This document shows positions 1-9,996 of a stretch of DNA of 64,000 bases, one piece after another. The stretch comes from Thiomicrorhabdus sp. 6S3-12. Its GTDB lineage: Bacteria; Pseudomonadota; Gammaproteobacteria; Thiomicrospirales; Thiomicrospiraceae. Made by a program: the position numbers and the translations under genes. The stretch covers positions 248,001-312,000 of the forward strand of contig NZ_JAGETW010000001.1 of the NCBI RefSeq assembly GCF_017571475.1, written 5' to 3'. Positions within the stretch are counted from its first letter, which is position 1. Each line of letters starts with the position of its first letter. The notes under the pieces were generated by a model that was not told the DNA's origin, did no database searches, and saw only the letters and a program-made list of their open reading frames with translations.

Positions 1-1130
1 TGGTTGGTATAAGCCATAGTCTGCGTCGTAATGCTCCACGCTTCGTCCCATCCCATACGTTCCTTGTCGACCAGAAGTCGCATAAGTTCGACTACCGCCA
101 AGCTAGGATGCGTATCATTCAACTGGAAAGCGTTATATTCTGCAAAATCGCTGAAATCGGAACCGTATTTTTCCGTCCATTGCGTCAGTACATCCTGAAG
201 GGAGGCGGACACCAGAAAATACTGCTGTTTAAGGCGCAACTCCTTACCGTTTTCACTCGAGTCGTTCGGGTACAAGACCTTGGTAATATTCTCCGCTTCC
301 GATTTTTTCGCAACCGCTTCGTGATAAGAGCCGGCATTAAATTCGGACAGGTCAAAACCTTCCTTAGCCATCGCCCACCATAGTCGCAAAGTATTGACCG
401 TCTCGTTTTTGAAACCGGGAATAGGGACATCATACGGAATCGCCAATACCACATCGGCATGTTCCCAGTGCGCAATCAGATTGCCGGAAACCGGATCAAT
501 ATACTCACGCGACTCCCCGCCGAACTTGACCACTTGCGTATATTCCGCCCGCTGAATTTCCCATGGATGCGGGCCAAATCCCAACCAGTGATCCGGCTGT
601 TCGACCTGATAGCCGTTCTGAATTATTTGCCGGAACATCCCGTATTCATAACGAAGACCATATCCCATTACCGGAAGCTTCAGTGTCGCACAACTGTCCA
701 TAAAACAGGCGGCCAGACGCCCCAGACCGCCGTTTCCCAAGCCAGCATCGCGTTCGGTATGTTCAATCTCTTCAAAATCCAGACCGAGATCGTAAATCGC
801 TTTTTCGGTCGCGTTCTCGATACCTAAATTCAATAGATTATTCGTCAGTGAACGGCCGATCAAAAACTCCATTGAAAGGTAGTAAGCCTTTTTGAGTTTT
901 CCGTTATGATTGTAGGCAGCCCAGGTTCGCTTCCAATGCGTCATCAAGCGATCACGCGTTGCATAGGAAAGCGCTTTGAAAAGATAGTAATCCTCGGAGG
1001 TCAGCTGCCTTCCCAACGTATGACACAAATATTTCAAAAAATCCGCTTCGATCGCGTCTTTGTTCATACCGATATTAGGCAGCATATCGCTGATCACTTC
1101 CAGCCTTTTGGCTTCTATTTCCGTAGGCAT
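1..1130 (-). CDS. glgP: Glycogen/alpha-glucan phosphorylase, partial (C-terminus beyond window)
   Basis: Cytoplasmic GT35 phosphorylase that releases glucose-1-phosphate from glycogen ends. The first 376 codons are present, under half of a normal protein of about 820 residues; the gene leaves the window at base 1. Visible family blocks are YLSMEFLIGR near residue 100, GNGGLGRLAACFMDS near 130, YGLRYEYGMFRQ just after it, and QLNDTHPSLAV near 335. The PLP lysine lies in the missing part. The ATG at 1130 shares one base with the glgA stop codon (TGATG), so the two are probably translationally coupled. It is the last visible gene of the glycogen operon and pairs degradation with synthesis in one transcript. 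Confidence 0.96.
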   Translation of the reverse strand, partial: MPTEIEAKRLEVISDMLPNIGMNKDAIEADFLKYLCHTLGRQLTSEDYYLFKALSYATRDRLMTHWKRTWAAYNHNGKLKKAYYLSMEFLIGRSLTNNLLNLGIENATEKAIYDLGLDFEEIEHTERDAGLGNGGLGRLAACFMDSCATLKLPVMGYGLRYEYGMFRQIIQNGYQVEQPDHWLGFGPHPWEIQRAEYTQVVKFGGESREYIDPVSGNLIAHWEHADVVLAIPYDVPIPGFKNETVNTLRLWWAMAKEGFDLSEFNAGSYHEAVAKKSEAENITKVLYPNDSSENGKELRLKQQYFLVSASLQDVLTQWTEKYGSDFSDFAEYNAFQLNDTHPSLAVVELMRLLVDKERMGWDEAWSITTQTMAYTN

Positions 1131-2650
1131 CAGAGTATCTCCTTATAAAGGGATTCATACTGTTTGGCGCTTTCTTTCCAGTCGAACGTCTGTAGCATCC
1201 CCTGCTTTTGAATCTGTTGCCAGCGACGCTTTTTATTGGTAAACAGATAAAGCGCATGCAGAATCGTCGAAAGAAGTGCATGTCGGTTAGGCTCATAAAA
1301 GACGAAACCGGTCGCTTCCCCCGATTTCAATGCATCCTCGTTCGCATTCACCACGGTATCGGCAAGCCCTCCGGTATGATGGACAATCGGAGGCGTTCCA
1401 TAAGCCAGACTGTACATCTGATTCAAACCACAAGGTTCGAAACGCGATGGCATCAGGAACATGTCCGTCCCGGCCTCAACCAGGTGCGCCAATTCTTCCG
1501 AATAACCGATATGGCACCAGACTCTTTTCGGGAAATCCCGTGAAATGCGGCATAACTCGGCTTCGAAATGTTTATCACCTGAACCGATAAACGCAAAATT
1601 GGCATCGGTTGTAGCCAGAATTTCCGGCAGCACAGACAGCACTAGATCAATACCTTTCTGCGCCACCAGACGACCGACGAAACCGATTAAAGGTCTGTCC
1701 AGCCATTCGTCAAAACGGTTTTCATCCGGCAATGATTGATCCGGGTGCAGAGCGCAAAACGTTTTTAGAAGCTCCGCTTTGTTTTTTCTTTTGGCACTGG
1801 TGCGCCCTTTCTTCTCGGAATAACGGTAAGGAATCAATGGATCACTGTGCGGGTTCCAGACATGCTCGTCAATCCCGTTAAGAATACCGATCAGTCGGCC
1901 TTGCCCGGCTCTTTCCTGAAGAATTCCCTCAAATCCGTACGCGTATTCATAGGTACAGATCTGCCGCGCGTAGGTCGGGCTGACCGTAGTAATCCAATCG
2001 GCATAAGCAACACCGGCTTTCAGCATCGAAAAATGCCCCCAAAACTCAACGCCATGCATTGACCACAGATTATTAGGCAACCCCAGTCCATCAAACAATT
2101 GTTTCGGAAAATTGCCCGGGTAAGCCATATTGTGGATCGTAAAAATCGTTTTTGGACGATGGATTTCGACACTCAGTAAGCCGGCGGCCAGACCTGTCTG
2201 CCAATCGTTCAGGTGCACCACATCCGCCGCCCACTTAAGGTTACAACGATCCATTGCCAGCTCGGTAATCACCTTGGAAAAAACACCGAAGCGCTCACCA
2301 TTATCCCACCAGTCCGTTCCGTCCTCGGCTAAATAAGGGTTCCCGGCACGCCCGAAAAGCGCGGGAATATCCACCAGCCAGACCGGAACCTCTATCGAAT
2401 CAAAAGCACCCGCCTTTAATTGCAGAATACGAACATCCAGCTGTTTGCCACACCCACCGATCTTAAAACTGGCAACCTGACGATAGGACTTATCCGGGAG
2501 CTTCTCCATCACATCGTGATAGGCGGGAAGCACCATACGAACCTGATGTTTAAGCTTTTTCAAGGCATTCGGCAAACTGCCGCTGACATCTGCCAGACCG
2601 CCGGTTTTAATTAAAGGATGCGCTTCCGAAGTGGCAAATAAAATTTTCAT
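1130..2650 (-). CDS. glgA: Glycogen synthase (ADP-glucose-dependent)
   Basis: GT5 glycosyltransferase of 506 residues that adds glucose from ADP-glucose to the growing alpha-1,4 chain. The N-terminal sugar-nucleotide motif KTGGLADVSGS is at residues 15-25. The C-terminal Rossmann domain carries GFVGRLVAQKG, then EPCGLNQMYSLAYGT and HHTGGLADTV near residues 390-420, all typical of bacterial GlgA. Length is slightly above the usual 475-500. It starts 23 bp after glgB stops and overlaps glgP by one base, so it is an internal operon gene. GlgC in the same operon supplies its substrate. Confidence 0.97.
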   Translation of the reverse strand: MKILFATSEAHPLIKTGGLADVSGSLPNALKKLKHQVRMVLPAYHDVMEKLPDKSYRQVASFKIGGCGKQLDVRILQLKAGAFDSIEVPVWLVDIPALFGRAGNPYLAEDGTDWWDNGERFGVFSKVITELAMDRCNLKWAADVVHLNDWQTGLAAGLLSVEIHRPKTIFTIHNMAYPGNFPKQLFDGLGLPNNLWSMHGVEFWGHFSMLKAGVAYADWITTVSPTYARQICTYEYAYGFEGILQERAGQGRLIGILNGIDEHVWNPHSDPLIPYRYSEKKGRTSAKRKNKAELLKTFCALHPDQSLPDENRFDEWLDRPLIGFVGRLVAQKGIDLVLSVLPEILATTDANFAFIGSGDKHFEAELCRISRDFPKRVWCHIGYSEELAHLVEAGTDMFLMPSRFEPCGLNQMYSLAYGTPPIVHHTGGLADTVVNANEDALKSGEATGFVFYEPNRHALLSTILHALYLFTNKKRRWQQIQKQGMLQTFDWKESAKQYESLYKEIL

Positions 2651-2673
2651 AATGGCTGTTCAAATCCGTTTTC

Positions 2674-4920
2674 TCAATCTTTTCTTTTTAAGACCAATAC
2701 ACCCAAAGGCGGCAGGGTTAAGTCCAGATGGAATGGCTGATTCATCCAATCACCCTCCTGTGCCGGAAGGTGGCCGCCATTGCCGAGATTACCGCCCCCG
2801 AAACATTCCGCATCCGAATTGATCAATTCCAGATACTCGCCCGCCTCCGGAACACCGATACGATAGTTTTCTCGTGGAACCGGCGTAAAATTGAAAAGGC
2901 AGATCACAGTCTCGTCATCACTGTGACGCATAAAACTCAAAACCGACTGCTGATAGTCATGACAATCAATCCAACTGAAACCATCGCCTTCAAAATCTCT
3001 CTGGTGCAAGGCGCTATGATCCTTATACAGGCGGTTCATTTCTCTGCTAAACAACTGAACGCCCCGGTTTAAAGGATGATCACACAAGTACCAATCCAGA
3101 GCATGCGACTCGGACCATTCTCCCCATTGTGCAAACTCCGATCCCATAAAGAGCAACTTTTTACCCGGATGCAGCATCTGATAACCTAGAAGCAGGCGTA
3201 CATTGGCGGCTTTCTGCCAGTCATCTCCCGGCATTTTACCGATCAGCGAGCCTTTCAAATGCACCACTTCATCATGCGACAGCGGGAGAATAAAGTTTTC
3301 CGAATAGGCATACATCTGACTGAATGTCAGTTCACTGTGGTGGTACGAGCGGAAAACCGGCTCTTTTTCTATATAGGAAAGCGTATCGTTCATCCATCCC
3401 ATATTCCATTTCATCGAGAACCCGAGTCCGCCCATCCAGGTCGGACGCGACACCATTGGCCAGGAAGTCGACTCCTCGGCCATAACCAATACGCCCGGAG
3501 CCTGAGCATGGACTTCGGCATTCATCGTCTGCAAAAATTCGATGGCGTCTAGATTCTCCCGACCGCCATATTTATTCGGCAACCAGTCACCGTCATTTCG
3601 CGAATAGTCCAGATAGAGCATGGACGCCACCGCATCCACCCGCAGACCATCGATATGCAACTCTTTAACCCAATAGAGCGCATTGGCAATCAGGAAATTT
3701 CGGACTTCGTTGCGTCCGAAGTTGAAAATATAGGTGCCCCAATCCTGATGCTCGCCCATACGGGGATCTTCATGCTCATACAACGCGGACCCGTCAAAAC
3801 GCCCCAAGGCAAAACTGTCTTTCGGAAAGTGTGCCGGAACCCAATCGAGGAACACGCCAATCTGATTCTGGTGGCAGTGATCGACAAAATAGCGGAAATC
3901 GTCCGGTGTTCCGAAACGGCTTGTCGGAGCGAAATAGCCGGTCGTCTGATAACCCCAGGACTGGTCAAGCGGATGTTCGGAAACAGGCAAGAGTTCAATA
4001 TGCGTGTAACCCATCCATTGCACGTATTCGACCAGACGATGCGCAATCTCCCGATAATTGAGAAAATTCCCGTCTTCGTCTTTTTGCCAGGAACCCAAAT
4101 GCACTTCATAAATATTGATCGGCGCCTTATGCCAGTCGAAATGCCCACGTGCTTGCATCCAACTCTGGTCTTGCCAGCGATAATCCGATTCGGCAATTCG
4201 GCAGGCAGTCGCAGGGCGAATCTCCATCGATTGGGCATAAGGATCCGTTTTGACCATCACCTGACCGCTATCGCGGTTACGGATCTCAAACTTATACAAA
4301 TCGCCCAGCTGCAAGCGCGGAATAAAGATTTCCCAGACACCGGAACCGCCCAAGACTCTCATTGAATGGCGCAAGCCATGCCAGCCGTTAAAGTCACCAA
4401 CGACCGAAACACGTTCGGCCGAAGGGGCCCAAACAGCGAAACGCACACCGGGTATGCCGTCGACTTCCATAACCCGGGCGCCGAGAACTTCATACAGGTG
4501 CCAGTGACGACCTTCGGAAAACAGGTGTAGATCAAGCTCTCCAATCTGCGGTAAAAAGGTATAAGGGGATTCCGCCTTATGCCATTCGCCGTTGCCTTCA
4601 CACCATTGAACCTCGTAATGCTGCGGCAGCTGACGGAACTGCTCCTCGTCCAACAGGGCATAAAACAGGTCGCTGTCCGGATAGCGCAGCAGATCGATAA
4701 AATCCTCTTGCCGCAGTTTCACCCTTGCTCTTTCCGCCGTCGGCAACCATTCGCAAATGACCCACTGTTGCGCAGAACCAGCTTGTACGGCATGAATCTT
4801 GTGAACCCCCAGAAAATCGTAAGGATCATGATGGCGCCCTTGTTCAAGACGATTAATATGATCTTTTACTTCTGGAATAAGACGGTCCATCGGTTCGGCA
4901 GCCTGAAAGCTATTTGGCAT
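2674..4920 (-). CDS. glgB: 1,4-alpha-glucan branching enzyme
   Basis: GH13 enzyme of 748 residues that makes alpha-1,6 branches in glycogen. It has the long N-terminal form: an extra N-terminal module, a CBM48 near residues 120-220 ([20 protein letters not shown]), then the barrel. Catalytic motifs are [11 protein letters not shown] near residue 424 (nucleophile Asp), [11 protein letters not shown] near 480 (Glu acid/base) and [10 protein letters not shown] near 547 (transition-state Asp). The C-terminal beta domain ends in GVLVLKRKD. Between malQ and glgA on the same strand, with gaps of about 70 and 23 bp. Confidence 0.97.
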   Translation of the reverse strand: MPNSFQAAEPMDRLIPEVKDHINRLEQGRHHDPYDFLGVHKIHAVQAGSAQQWVICEWLPTAERARVKLRQEDFIDLLRYPDSDLFYALLDEEQFRQLPQHYEVQWCEGNGEWHKAESPYTFLPQIGELDLHLFSEGRHWHLYEVLGARVMEVDGIPGVRFAVWAPSAERVSVVGDFNGWHGLRHSMRVLGGSGVWEIFIPRLQLGDLYKFEIRNRDSGQVMVKTDPYAQSMEIRPATACRIAESDYRWQDQSWMQARGHFDWHKAPINIYEVHLGSWQKDEDGNFLNYREIAHRLVEYVQWMGYTHIELLPVSEHPLDQSWGYQTTGYFAPTSRFGTPDDFRYFVDHCHQNQIGVFLDWVPAHFPKDSFALGRFDGSALYEHEDPRMGEHQDWGTYIFNFGRNEVRNFLIANALYWVKELHIDGLRVDAVASMLYLDYSRNDGDWLPNKYGGRENLDAIEFLQTMNAEVHAQAPGVLVMAEESTSWPMVSRPTWMGGLGFSMKWNMGWMNDTLSYIEKEPVFRSYHHSELTFSQMYAYSENFILPLSHDEVVHLKGSLIGKMPGDDWQKAANVRLLLGYQMLHPGKKLLFMGSEFAQWGEWSESHALDWYLCDHPLNRGVQLFSREMNRLYKDHSALHQRDFEGDGFSWIDCHDYQQSVLSFMRHSDDETVICLFNFTPVPRENYRIGVPEAGEYLELINSDAECFGGGNLGNGGHLPAQEGDWMNQPFHLDLTLPPLGVLVLKRKD

Positions 4921-4988
4921 AATTTTTCCTTAAATCGAACTTTATTACCGCGAAATGATTAAAGCACTTTCGCGATCTGTTTTTATTA

Positions 4989-6416
4989 TCACGCACTGTC
5001 ACCGCGAGCGGTCAAGACAACTAAAGCAGCAATTTCCTTAGCCGTTTCTTTCGAAAGCTGAGACCAATCGAACTGCCAGCGCCAATTCCCCTCGGCGACG
5101 CCTGGAACATTCATCCGGTGTTGCGAATCCAGCATCAGAAAATCCTGCATCGGCACAATGACTCTTTGAGCGACTGAAGCAAAAGCGGCAACGATTAACG
5201 GCCATGGCATAGCGTTTTCAAAGCCAGATTCCTCCAAAAGCGATCCACAATGTTCTTCAAGCTGCTGCCATACCCAAGCCTTACCACCCTCATCGAGTGC
5301 TTCAAACCAGCCAATGGTCGTATCGTTGTCGTGTGTCCCGGTATAAGCCACCGAATTGACAACCTGCTCATCCAACGCATGCGGATTATCGGGCAAGCCG
5401 TTAAAACCGAACTGCAATACCGACATGCCCGGCAGATCGAATTTCTCCTTGAGTTCAACCACCTCTTCGGTGATAACCCCAAGGTCTTCCGCTATTAACG
5501 GTAAATGCGGAAACTCTTGCTGCAGCTTGTCAAGAAGGGCTTCGCCCGGAACCTCTTTCCAGTGTCCATTAATCGCCGTGTCTTCCTTGGCGTCAATCTG
5601 CCAGCACGCCTGAAGACCTCTAAAATGATCAATACGCAAAAGATCAAACTGTCGCAGGGCATGCTCGATACGTCTTATCCACCAGGTAAAGCCGTCTTTG
5701 CGCATCGCATCCCAGTCATAATGCGGATTCCCCCAACGCTGGCCGGTCTCGGAAAAATAATCCGGTGGCACTCCGGCGACCACCTTCGGCATCAGGGACT
5801 CATCCAATAGAAATTCTTCGGTATTCGACCAGACATCCGCGCTGTCCAGAGCAACAAAAATCGGCATATCGCCAAACAGCTGAATGCCTCTCTGGTTGGC
5901 ATCACGCTTGAGTTTCTGCCATAAATAATCCAGTACGCACTGCTGTTTCTTTAGTTGCTCGATTCGCTCCTGATGCTGGCGGCTAAAACGTTTCAAACTC
6001 TCTGGATCGCGTCGCTTGAGTCCGTCTGGCCAGTTCACCCAACTGACGCCCTGCAATTGCTCACGGATCGTTACAAAAAGCGCATAGTCCTGTAACCAGT
6101 GTGGTTCATTCTGCAAAAATTGGGCATAACGCTCGGCGTTGAGGTACTGCATCCAATCGTCCGGCAAAAAAGCCGGATTAAACGCAAAGGCCGACAAGGC
6201 CGAATAAGGCGAAAGGTCGGCATGCGGATGATTCAATGGCAATGTCTGCCAGATACTGAGACCGGACTCCTGAATCCAATCCAGAAAACGCCATGCTTCG
6301 GAGTTCAATTGACCCGGTTTTTCCGCCGCATTCGGCAAGGAGGTAATATGCAATAAAACGCCGGCTTGGCGTAACGGTGAATCGGACGGCTCTGCTCTAT
6401 CAATCATTTTTTTCAC
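4989..6416 (-). CDS. malQ: 4-alpha-glucanotransferase (amylomaltase)
   Basis: GH77 disproportionating enzyme of 475 residues; it transfers maltodextrin segments and rescues short chains left by phosphorylase. Motifs seen: GVLLHITSLPN at the start, LRIDHFRG near residue 262 (nucleophile Asp), PLIAEDLGVIT near 308 (Glu acid/base) and YTGTHDNDTTIGW near 362. At this length it is the short plant D-enzyme/Thermus-like form, without the N-terminal extension of E. coli MalQ. The start given is a GTG preceded by GGGAGG; an ATG three codons further in is an alternative. There is an 18-bp gap to the GH57 gene upstream. Confidence 0.95.
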   Translation of the reverse strand: MKKMIDRAEPSDSPLRQAGVLLHITSLPNAAEKPGQLNSEAWRFLDWIQESGLSIWQTLPLNHPHADLSPYSALSAFAFNPAFLPDDWMQYLNAERYAQFLQNEPHWLQDYALFVTIREQLQGVSWVNWPDGLKRRDPESLKRFSRQHQERIEQLKKQQCVLDYLWQKLKRDANQRGIQLFGDMPIFVALDSADVWSNTEEFLLDESLMPKVVAGVPPDYFSETGQRWGNPHYDWDAMRKDGFTWWIRRIEHALRQFDLLRIDHFRGLQACWQIDAKEDTAINGHWKEVPGEALLDKLQQEFPHLPLIAEDLGVITEEVVELKEKFDLPGMSVLQFGFNGLPDNPHALDEQVVNSVAYTGTHDNDTTIGWFEALDEGGKAWVWQQLEEHCGSLLEESGFENAMPWPLIVAAFASVAQRVIVPMQDFLMLDSQHRMNVPGVAEGNWRWQFDWSQLSKETAKEIAALVVLTARGDSA

Positions 6417-6434
6417 TGCAACCGCCTCCCGATA

Positions 6435-8153
6435 CTAATTTCGACGCATGGTGCCGGAGTTTTCCATCTCTCCGCCCCCGAAAGAGATCGGAGTCTCCAG
6501 ATTTACCGGCGGAGGCTCATCCAGAATCTGATACAGTTTGCGCAGGTGAGAACGGAACAACAGATCAAAATCACTGACACTGTCAGCCGGGTTATATCCG
6601 CCAAACCACCAGAACCAATCCGAACCTTCACAGATTGCCAGCTGCTCGGTCGCCTGCTTCTGTTGCTGGGCCGTCAACTGACCCGACGCGACTTTCTTAT
6701 CATACGCCTGTTTCGCCTCAATCAAACGATCCCAGCCAACATTCTTATCCGGATCGCCCATCCAGGTCGAAAAAGAACCATAAACCCAGCTTCCTGCCTG
6801 AATTTCCGGCAACGGAATCGGGGTAACGCCCGATTGCAAAGCCTCACTGAAAGTCGTCAACTCCACATGAGAGTGATCAGAAAGTACCGAATATAGCTCA
6901 ATCAGAAAGTGATAGGCGTTATCCGGGTAATATTCCCAGGCATTTTCACCATCGAGAATGACGCTGACGGTATGCGGCTGCCCGTCTTTACAGACAAAAT
7001 TAGCGATATTGGTCAGATGATTTGCAAAATCGTTCGCCGCATCTTCAGCGCGCCAGTCTTTGTACTGAAAACCGATCAGATCGGAAAGACCGTCGTCACG
7101 GAAAAACAGCGAGCACTCTTTCCCTACCGGACGCATCGGACGGTAAAGTGCTTTTTTACTGTTAAGGTCGTGTTCATTAATGTGCGATTTTTCACAGGAA
7201 TGGCGCCAAACCCCTTCACCCGAAGCACTCCACTTAATTTTATATTCATCCAGCAAAGCGATCGCGTCATTACTGATCGCGCCCTCAGACAGCCAGACTC
7301 CGCCCGGTTTACGACCGAAATAATGTTCGAAGACATCAAGTCCTTTCTTCATATGCCAATGCGCTCTTTCCCGACCGCCCGGATATTGCGGATAGGACGG
7401 CATAGGAGCATTCGGCATCGCTTCCAGCAGACTGTCGAAGTCCAGTAACAACGGAACAATCGGATGCCCGTATGGCGTCATCGACAGTTCGACCTGCCCT
7501 CTGTCCTGCAAAGCCTTGTAACGGGGAATAATCCCGGAAATGGCATCCGCCATAATCTGCATCAAAAGGCGCTGGTCTTCCGCAGAAAAATTACGTTTTT
7601 TGAACATCAGCGTCTGAATACGAGAGTCGTCCTGACGCAAACTTACTCCCATCCATGCGAGGTGGTACCAGACAAGCAGATCTGTAAAAAACTGGCTGTT
7701 AAGGTAAGTAATCAATGTCTGGTTCGGCTCATCCAGCAATTTGCTTTCATTCAGCAGATCCACCAGTTCACGGAAAGCGGGGAAAACATTAATAATGGTC
7801 GGTGCATGCGCTTTCTGACAGGCTTCCGCAATCGCAATACGCTTTTCGACATCTTCAGGAATCGCCTGTGCGCCGGAGACCCAATTCAACAACGGATCGG
7901 ACATCAGGCTGCCATCATCCAACCACGTCTGAATCTGCGCCTGATAATCGTCGAGCTGCTCAAGCAGCACCGGAGCGAAATTCACCACCGCCTTCGCGGC
8001 AGGCTGCTGCTCAAGGTGCCAGACCATATCGGTATAGTCTTTAAGGGCATGCAGATAAACCCAAGGCAGTCGATAGATGCCATCCTCACCATCGCGATAG
8101 TGCGGCTGGTGCATATGCCAGCACAAGACAACTTTAAGTTTATTTTCCTGCAT
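6435..8153 (-). CDS. Glycoside hydrolase family 57 protein (alpha-amylase or glucanotransferase type)
   Basis: A 572-residue GH57 enzyme. The five family blocks can be read: HMHQPHYR at residues 13-20, a middle block around MTPYGHPIVPLL, the nucleophile block GGVWLSEGAIS near 288, the acid/base block ILDGENAWEYY near 401, and FWWFGGYNPADS near 520. GH57 covers alpha-amylases, 4-alpha-glucanotransferases, amylopullulanases and branching enzymes; sequence alone does not choose among them. The operon contains a GH13 branching enzyme and a GH77 transferase, so a chain-trimming or endo-acting amylase is the likelier role. There is no signal peptide, so it should act on intracellular glycogen. Confidence 0.9.
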   Translation of the reverse strand: MQENKLKVVLCWHMHQPHYRDGEDGIYRLPWVYLHALKDYTDMVWHLEQQPAAKAVVNFAPVLLEQLDDYQAQIQTWLDDGSLMSDPLLNWVSGAQAIPEDVEKRIAIAEACQKAHAPTIINVFPAFRELVDLLNESKLLDEPNQTLITYLNSQFFTDLLVWYHLAWMGVSLRQDDSRIQTLMFKKRNFSAEDQRLLMQIMADAISGIIPRYKALQDRGQVELSMTPYGHPIVPLLLDFDSLLEAMPNAPMPSYPQYPGGRERAHWHMKKGLDVFEHYFGRKPGGVWLSEGAISNDAIALLDEYKIKWSASGEGVWRHSCEKSHINEHDLNSKKALYRPMRPVGKECSLFFRDDGLSDLIGFQYKDWRAEDAANDFANHLTNIANFVCKDGQPHTVSVILDGENAWEYYPDNAYHFLIELYSVLSDHSHVELTTFSEALQSGVTPIPLPEIQAGSWVYGSFSTWMGDPDKNVGWDRLIEAKQAYDKKVASGQLTAQQQKQATEQLAICEGSDWFWWFGGYNPADSVSDFDLLFRSHLRKLYQILDEPPPVNLETPISFGGGEMENSGTMRRN

Positions 8154-8186
8154 AATGCTTACCTTTTCTTAATATCTGAAAGTCCC

Positions 8187-9455
8187 TTAGCGAACGACAT
8201 GCAATCGCTGGCCGAACATGTCCGGGGTCACCAGAACAATACCGGACGCTTCTTCAACATAAAAACGTTCAGCATCCGCTACCGGGTCTTCGCCGATAAT
8301 GGTTCCCGGAGGAATAACGGTTCCTTTGTCGATCACGGCATTCTGAATACGACAGTTACGCCCGACCTCAACACGCGGCAAAATAACCGAATCCTTGATC
8401 AGACTGTAGCTGTGAATATGGCATCCGGTCGAGATAATCGAACGTTTAATGCGCGCACCGGAAACAATACAGCCGCCGGAAACGGATGAGTCGATCGCTT
8501 CCCCACGACGCCCTTCATCATCGAAAACGAATTTAGCCGGCGGATACTGAGCTTGGTAAGTCCAGATCGGCCAGTCACGGTTGTAGAGATTCAATTCCGG
8601 TTCGACCGAACACAAATCCAGATTCGCCTTCCAGAAAGACTCGATGGTTCCGACATCACGCCAATAAAGCGGCTCTTCTTTTTCATCTACAAACGGATAG
8701 GCGCGAACATACTGATCGTCGATGACCGACGGAATAATATCCTTACCGAAATCGCGGCTCGAACTTGGATTATCGCGATCTTCAATCAATTTCTGATACA
8801 GGAACTCGGTCGAAAAAATATAAATCCCCATCGAAGCCAACGCCATATCCGGTTTGCCCGGCATCGCTTCCGGATCCGACGGTTTTTCGGTGAATTTAGT
8901 AATACGCAGCGTCTCATCAACCGACATGACGCCGAACCCTTTAGCCTCTTCGCGCGGCACTTCGATGCACCCAATCGTTACATCCGCACCGGAATTAGCG
9001 TGATCGAGAAGCATTTTGCTGTAATCCATCGAATAGATATGATCGCCACCGAGAACCAGAACATACTCCGGATTATGGCGGCGCATAATATCCAAGTTCT
9101 GATACAGAGCATCCGCGGTGCCTTTATACCAGTCTTTATCGATACGCTGTTGCGCCGGAAGCAATTCGACAAACTCTCCGACTTCATAGCGCATAAAACT
9201 CCAGGCACGCTGAATATGGCGGATCAGCGAGTGCGACTTGTACTGAGTTAAAACCCCGATCTTGCGGATCCCGGAATTCACGCAATTGGAAAGTACAAAA
9301 TCGATAATCCGGTATTTCCCGCCAAACGGCACAGCCGGCTTAGCTCGCCAGCGGGTCAACTCTTTCAAGCGGCTTCCTTCTCCTCCAGCCAGAACTAGAG
9401 CCAGGGTCTTGCGGGTTAAATCCGAGCTGGTTTTGGTCTCAGTGTAATATTTCAT
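8187..9455 (-). CDS. glgC: Glucose-1-phosphate adenylyltransferase (ADP-glucose pyrophosphorylase)
   Basis: Makes ADP-glucose from ATP and glucose-1-phosphate, the committed and usually allosteric step of glycogen synthesis. The 422 residues match the family length. Seen: [13 protein letters not shown] at the nucleotide site (about residues 19-31), [19 protein letters not shown], the catalytic block [12 protein letters not shown] near 134, KFTEKPSDP near 190, and a C-terminal left-handed beta-helix with hexapeptide-like repeats ([25 protein letters not shown]). First gene of the glg operon; a 541-bp gap with a perfect inverted repeat lies upstream. Confidence 0.97.
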   Translation of the reverse strand: MKYYTETKTSSDLTRKTLALVLAGGEGSRLKELTRWRAKPAVPFGGKYRIIDFVLSNCVNSGIRKIGVLTQYKSHSLIRHIQRAWSFMRYEVGEFVELLPAQQRIDKDWYKGTADALYQNLDIMRRHNPEYVLVLGGDHIYSMDYSKMLLDHANSGADVTIGCIEVPREEAKGFGVMSVDETLRITKFTEKPSDPEAMPGKPDMALASMGIYIFSTEFLYQKLIEDRDNPSSSRDFGKDIIPSVIDDQYVRAYPFVDEKEEPLYWRDVGTIESFWKANLDLCSVEPELNLYNRDWPIWTYQAQYPPAKFVFDDEGRRGEAIDSSVSGGCIVSGARIKRSIISTGCHIHSYSLIKDSVILPRVEVGRNCRIQNAVIDKGTVIPPGTIIGEDPVADAERFYVEEASGIVLVTPDMFGQRLHVVR

Positions 9456-9501
9456 TCAATCTCTATCCTCATCTAGCTATCATCGCTTTAAAGAAACGTT
9501 C

Positions 9502-9526
9502 CATTTTGGTGTCGTGCACCAAAATG
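9502..9526. promoter_or_regulatory. Perfect 10-bp inverted repeat upstream of glgC (candidate operator)
   Basis: CATTTTGGTG at 9502-9511 and its exact reverse complement at 9517-9526 are separated by five bases. The centre is 59 bp upstream of the glgC start codon. A 10-bp perfect dyad with a short spacer is typical of a dimeric repressor or activator site. The regulator is not identifiable from the sequence. Confidence 0.5.
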
Positions 9527-9727
9527 CATCGCAAAGGAAACCATTTAAAGCAAAAACATGCCTTGAAATGCCTACAGCAAAAAACAATCCTGATTTATTA
9601 TTTTCTGTTTAACAGACCAGTTTTTTTAAGGTTTTATGACGTCTCAGTCACCTATTCAATAAACTTTTCAGGTTTCCGGTACGCTTTTAGACATGCATCT
9701 TTGGCTAGAATAGCAAAAGGAAAAATA

Positions 9728-9757
9728 CTCGGTCCGGATTCTTTTCCGGAATCCGAG
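9728..9757. repeat. GC-rich imperfect hairpin in the glgC-kdsD gap
   Basis: CTCGG (9728-9732) pairs with CCGAG (9753-9757), and inside it TCCGG pairs with CCGGA around an eight-base loop, with a two-base bulge. No T-run follows on either strand, so it does not look like a normal terminator. It may be an RNA leader element or a protein site. Confidence 0.4.
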
Positions 9758-9996
9758 GAATCGTATAAAATCTTGATACTACGCAAATTCACATAATTCA
9801 ATTTAAAAACGAAATCGATTAAAAACCGCAATAGGTCGCTAACAGATCGCTAATAAATTGCTAGGAAGACGGTAAAACCGACCTTGCATCCGGCTTTCAC
9901 TTTTAGGCAAGCCGCCCGAGAATATCGGTATAATCTGAACCGTTTAAAAAGCAAACGCGATCTGTATTACGTTTTTCAGCAAGGACGCCACTGTCG

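Larger units (their letters stand above)
9456..9996. other. Intergenic regulatory region between divergent glgC and kdsD
   Basis: A 541-bp gap, more A+T-rich than its surroundings, that must hold the start signals of the glycogen operon (leftward) and kdsD-waaA (rightward). It contains a 10+10-bp perfect inverted repeat next to glgC and a GC-rich hairpin near the middle, listed separately. A TATAAT lies at 9929-9934 upstream of kdsD, but no good -35 box is at the right distance. I see no convincing small gene here. Confidence 0.6.

Noticed and set aside
7464-8489. 341-codon frame antisense to the GH57 gene and glgC
   Set aside because: Crosses the intergenic space of two certain genes and has shadow-type composition.
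9502-9526. NtrC-type enhancer upstream of glgC
   Set aside because: The NtrC site is TGCACC-N5-GGTGCA; here the half-sites are in the reverse order (GGTG-N5-CACC), and no sigma-54 promoter with GG/GC at -24/-12 was found nearby.
9506-9796. 96-codon plus-strand frame in the glgC-kdsD gap
   Set aside because: It runs through the inverted repeat and hairpin, has no ribosome site, and its product has no recognisable domain or sensible composition.
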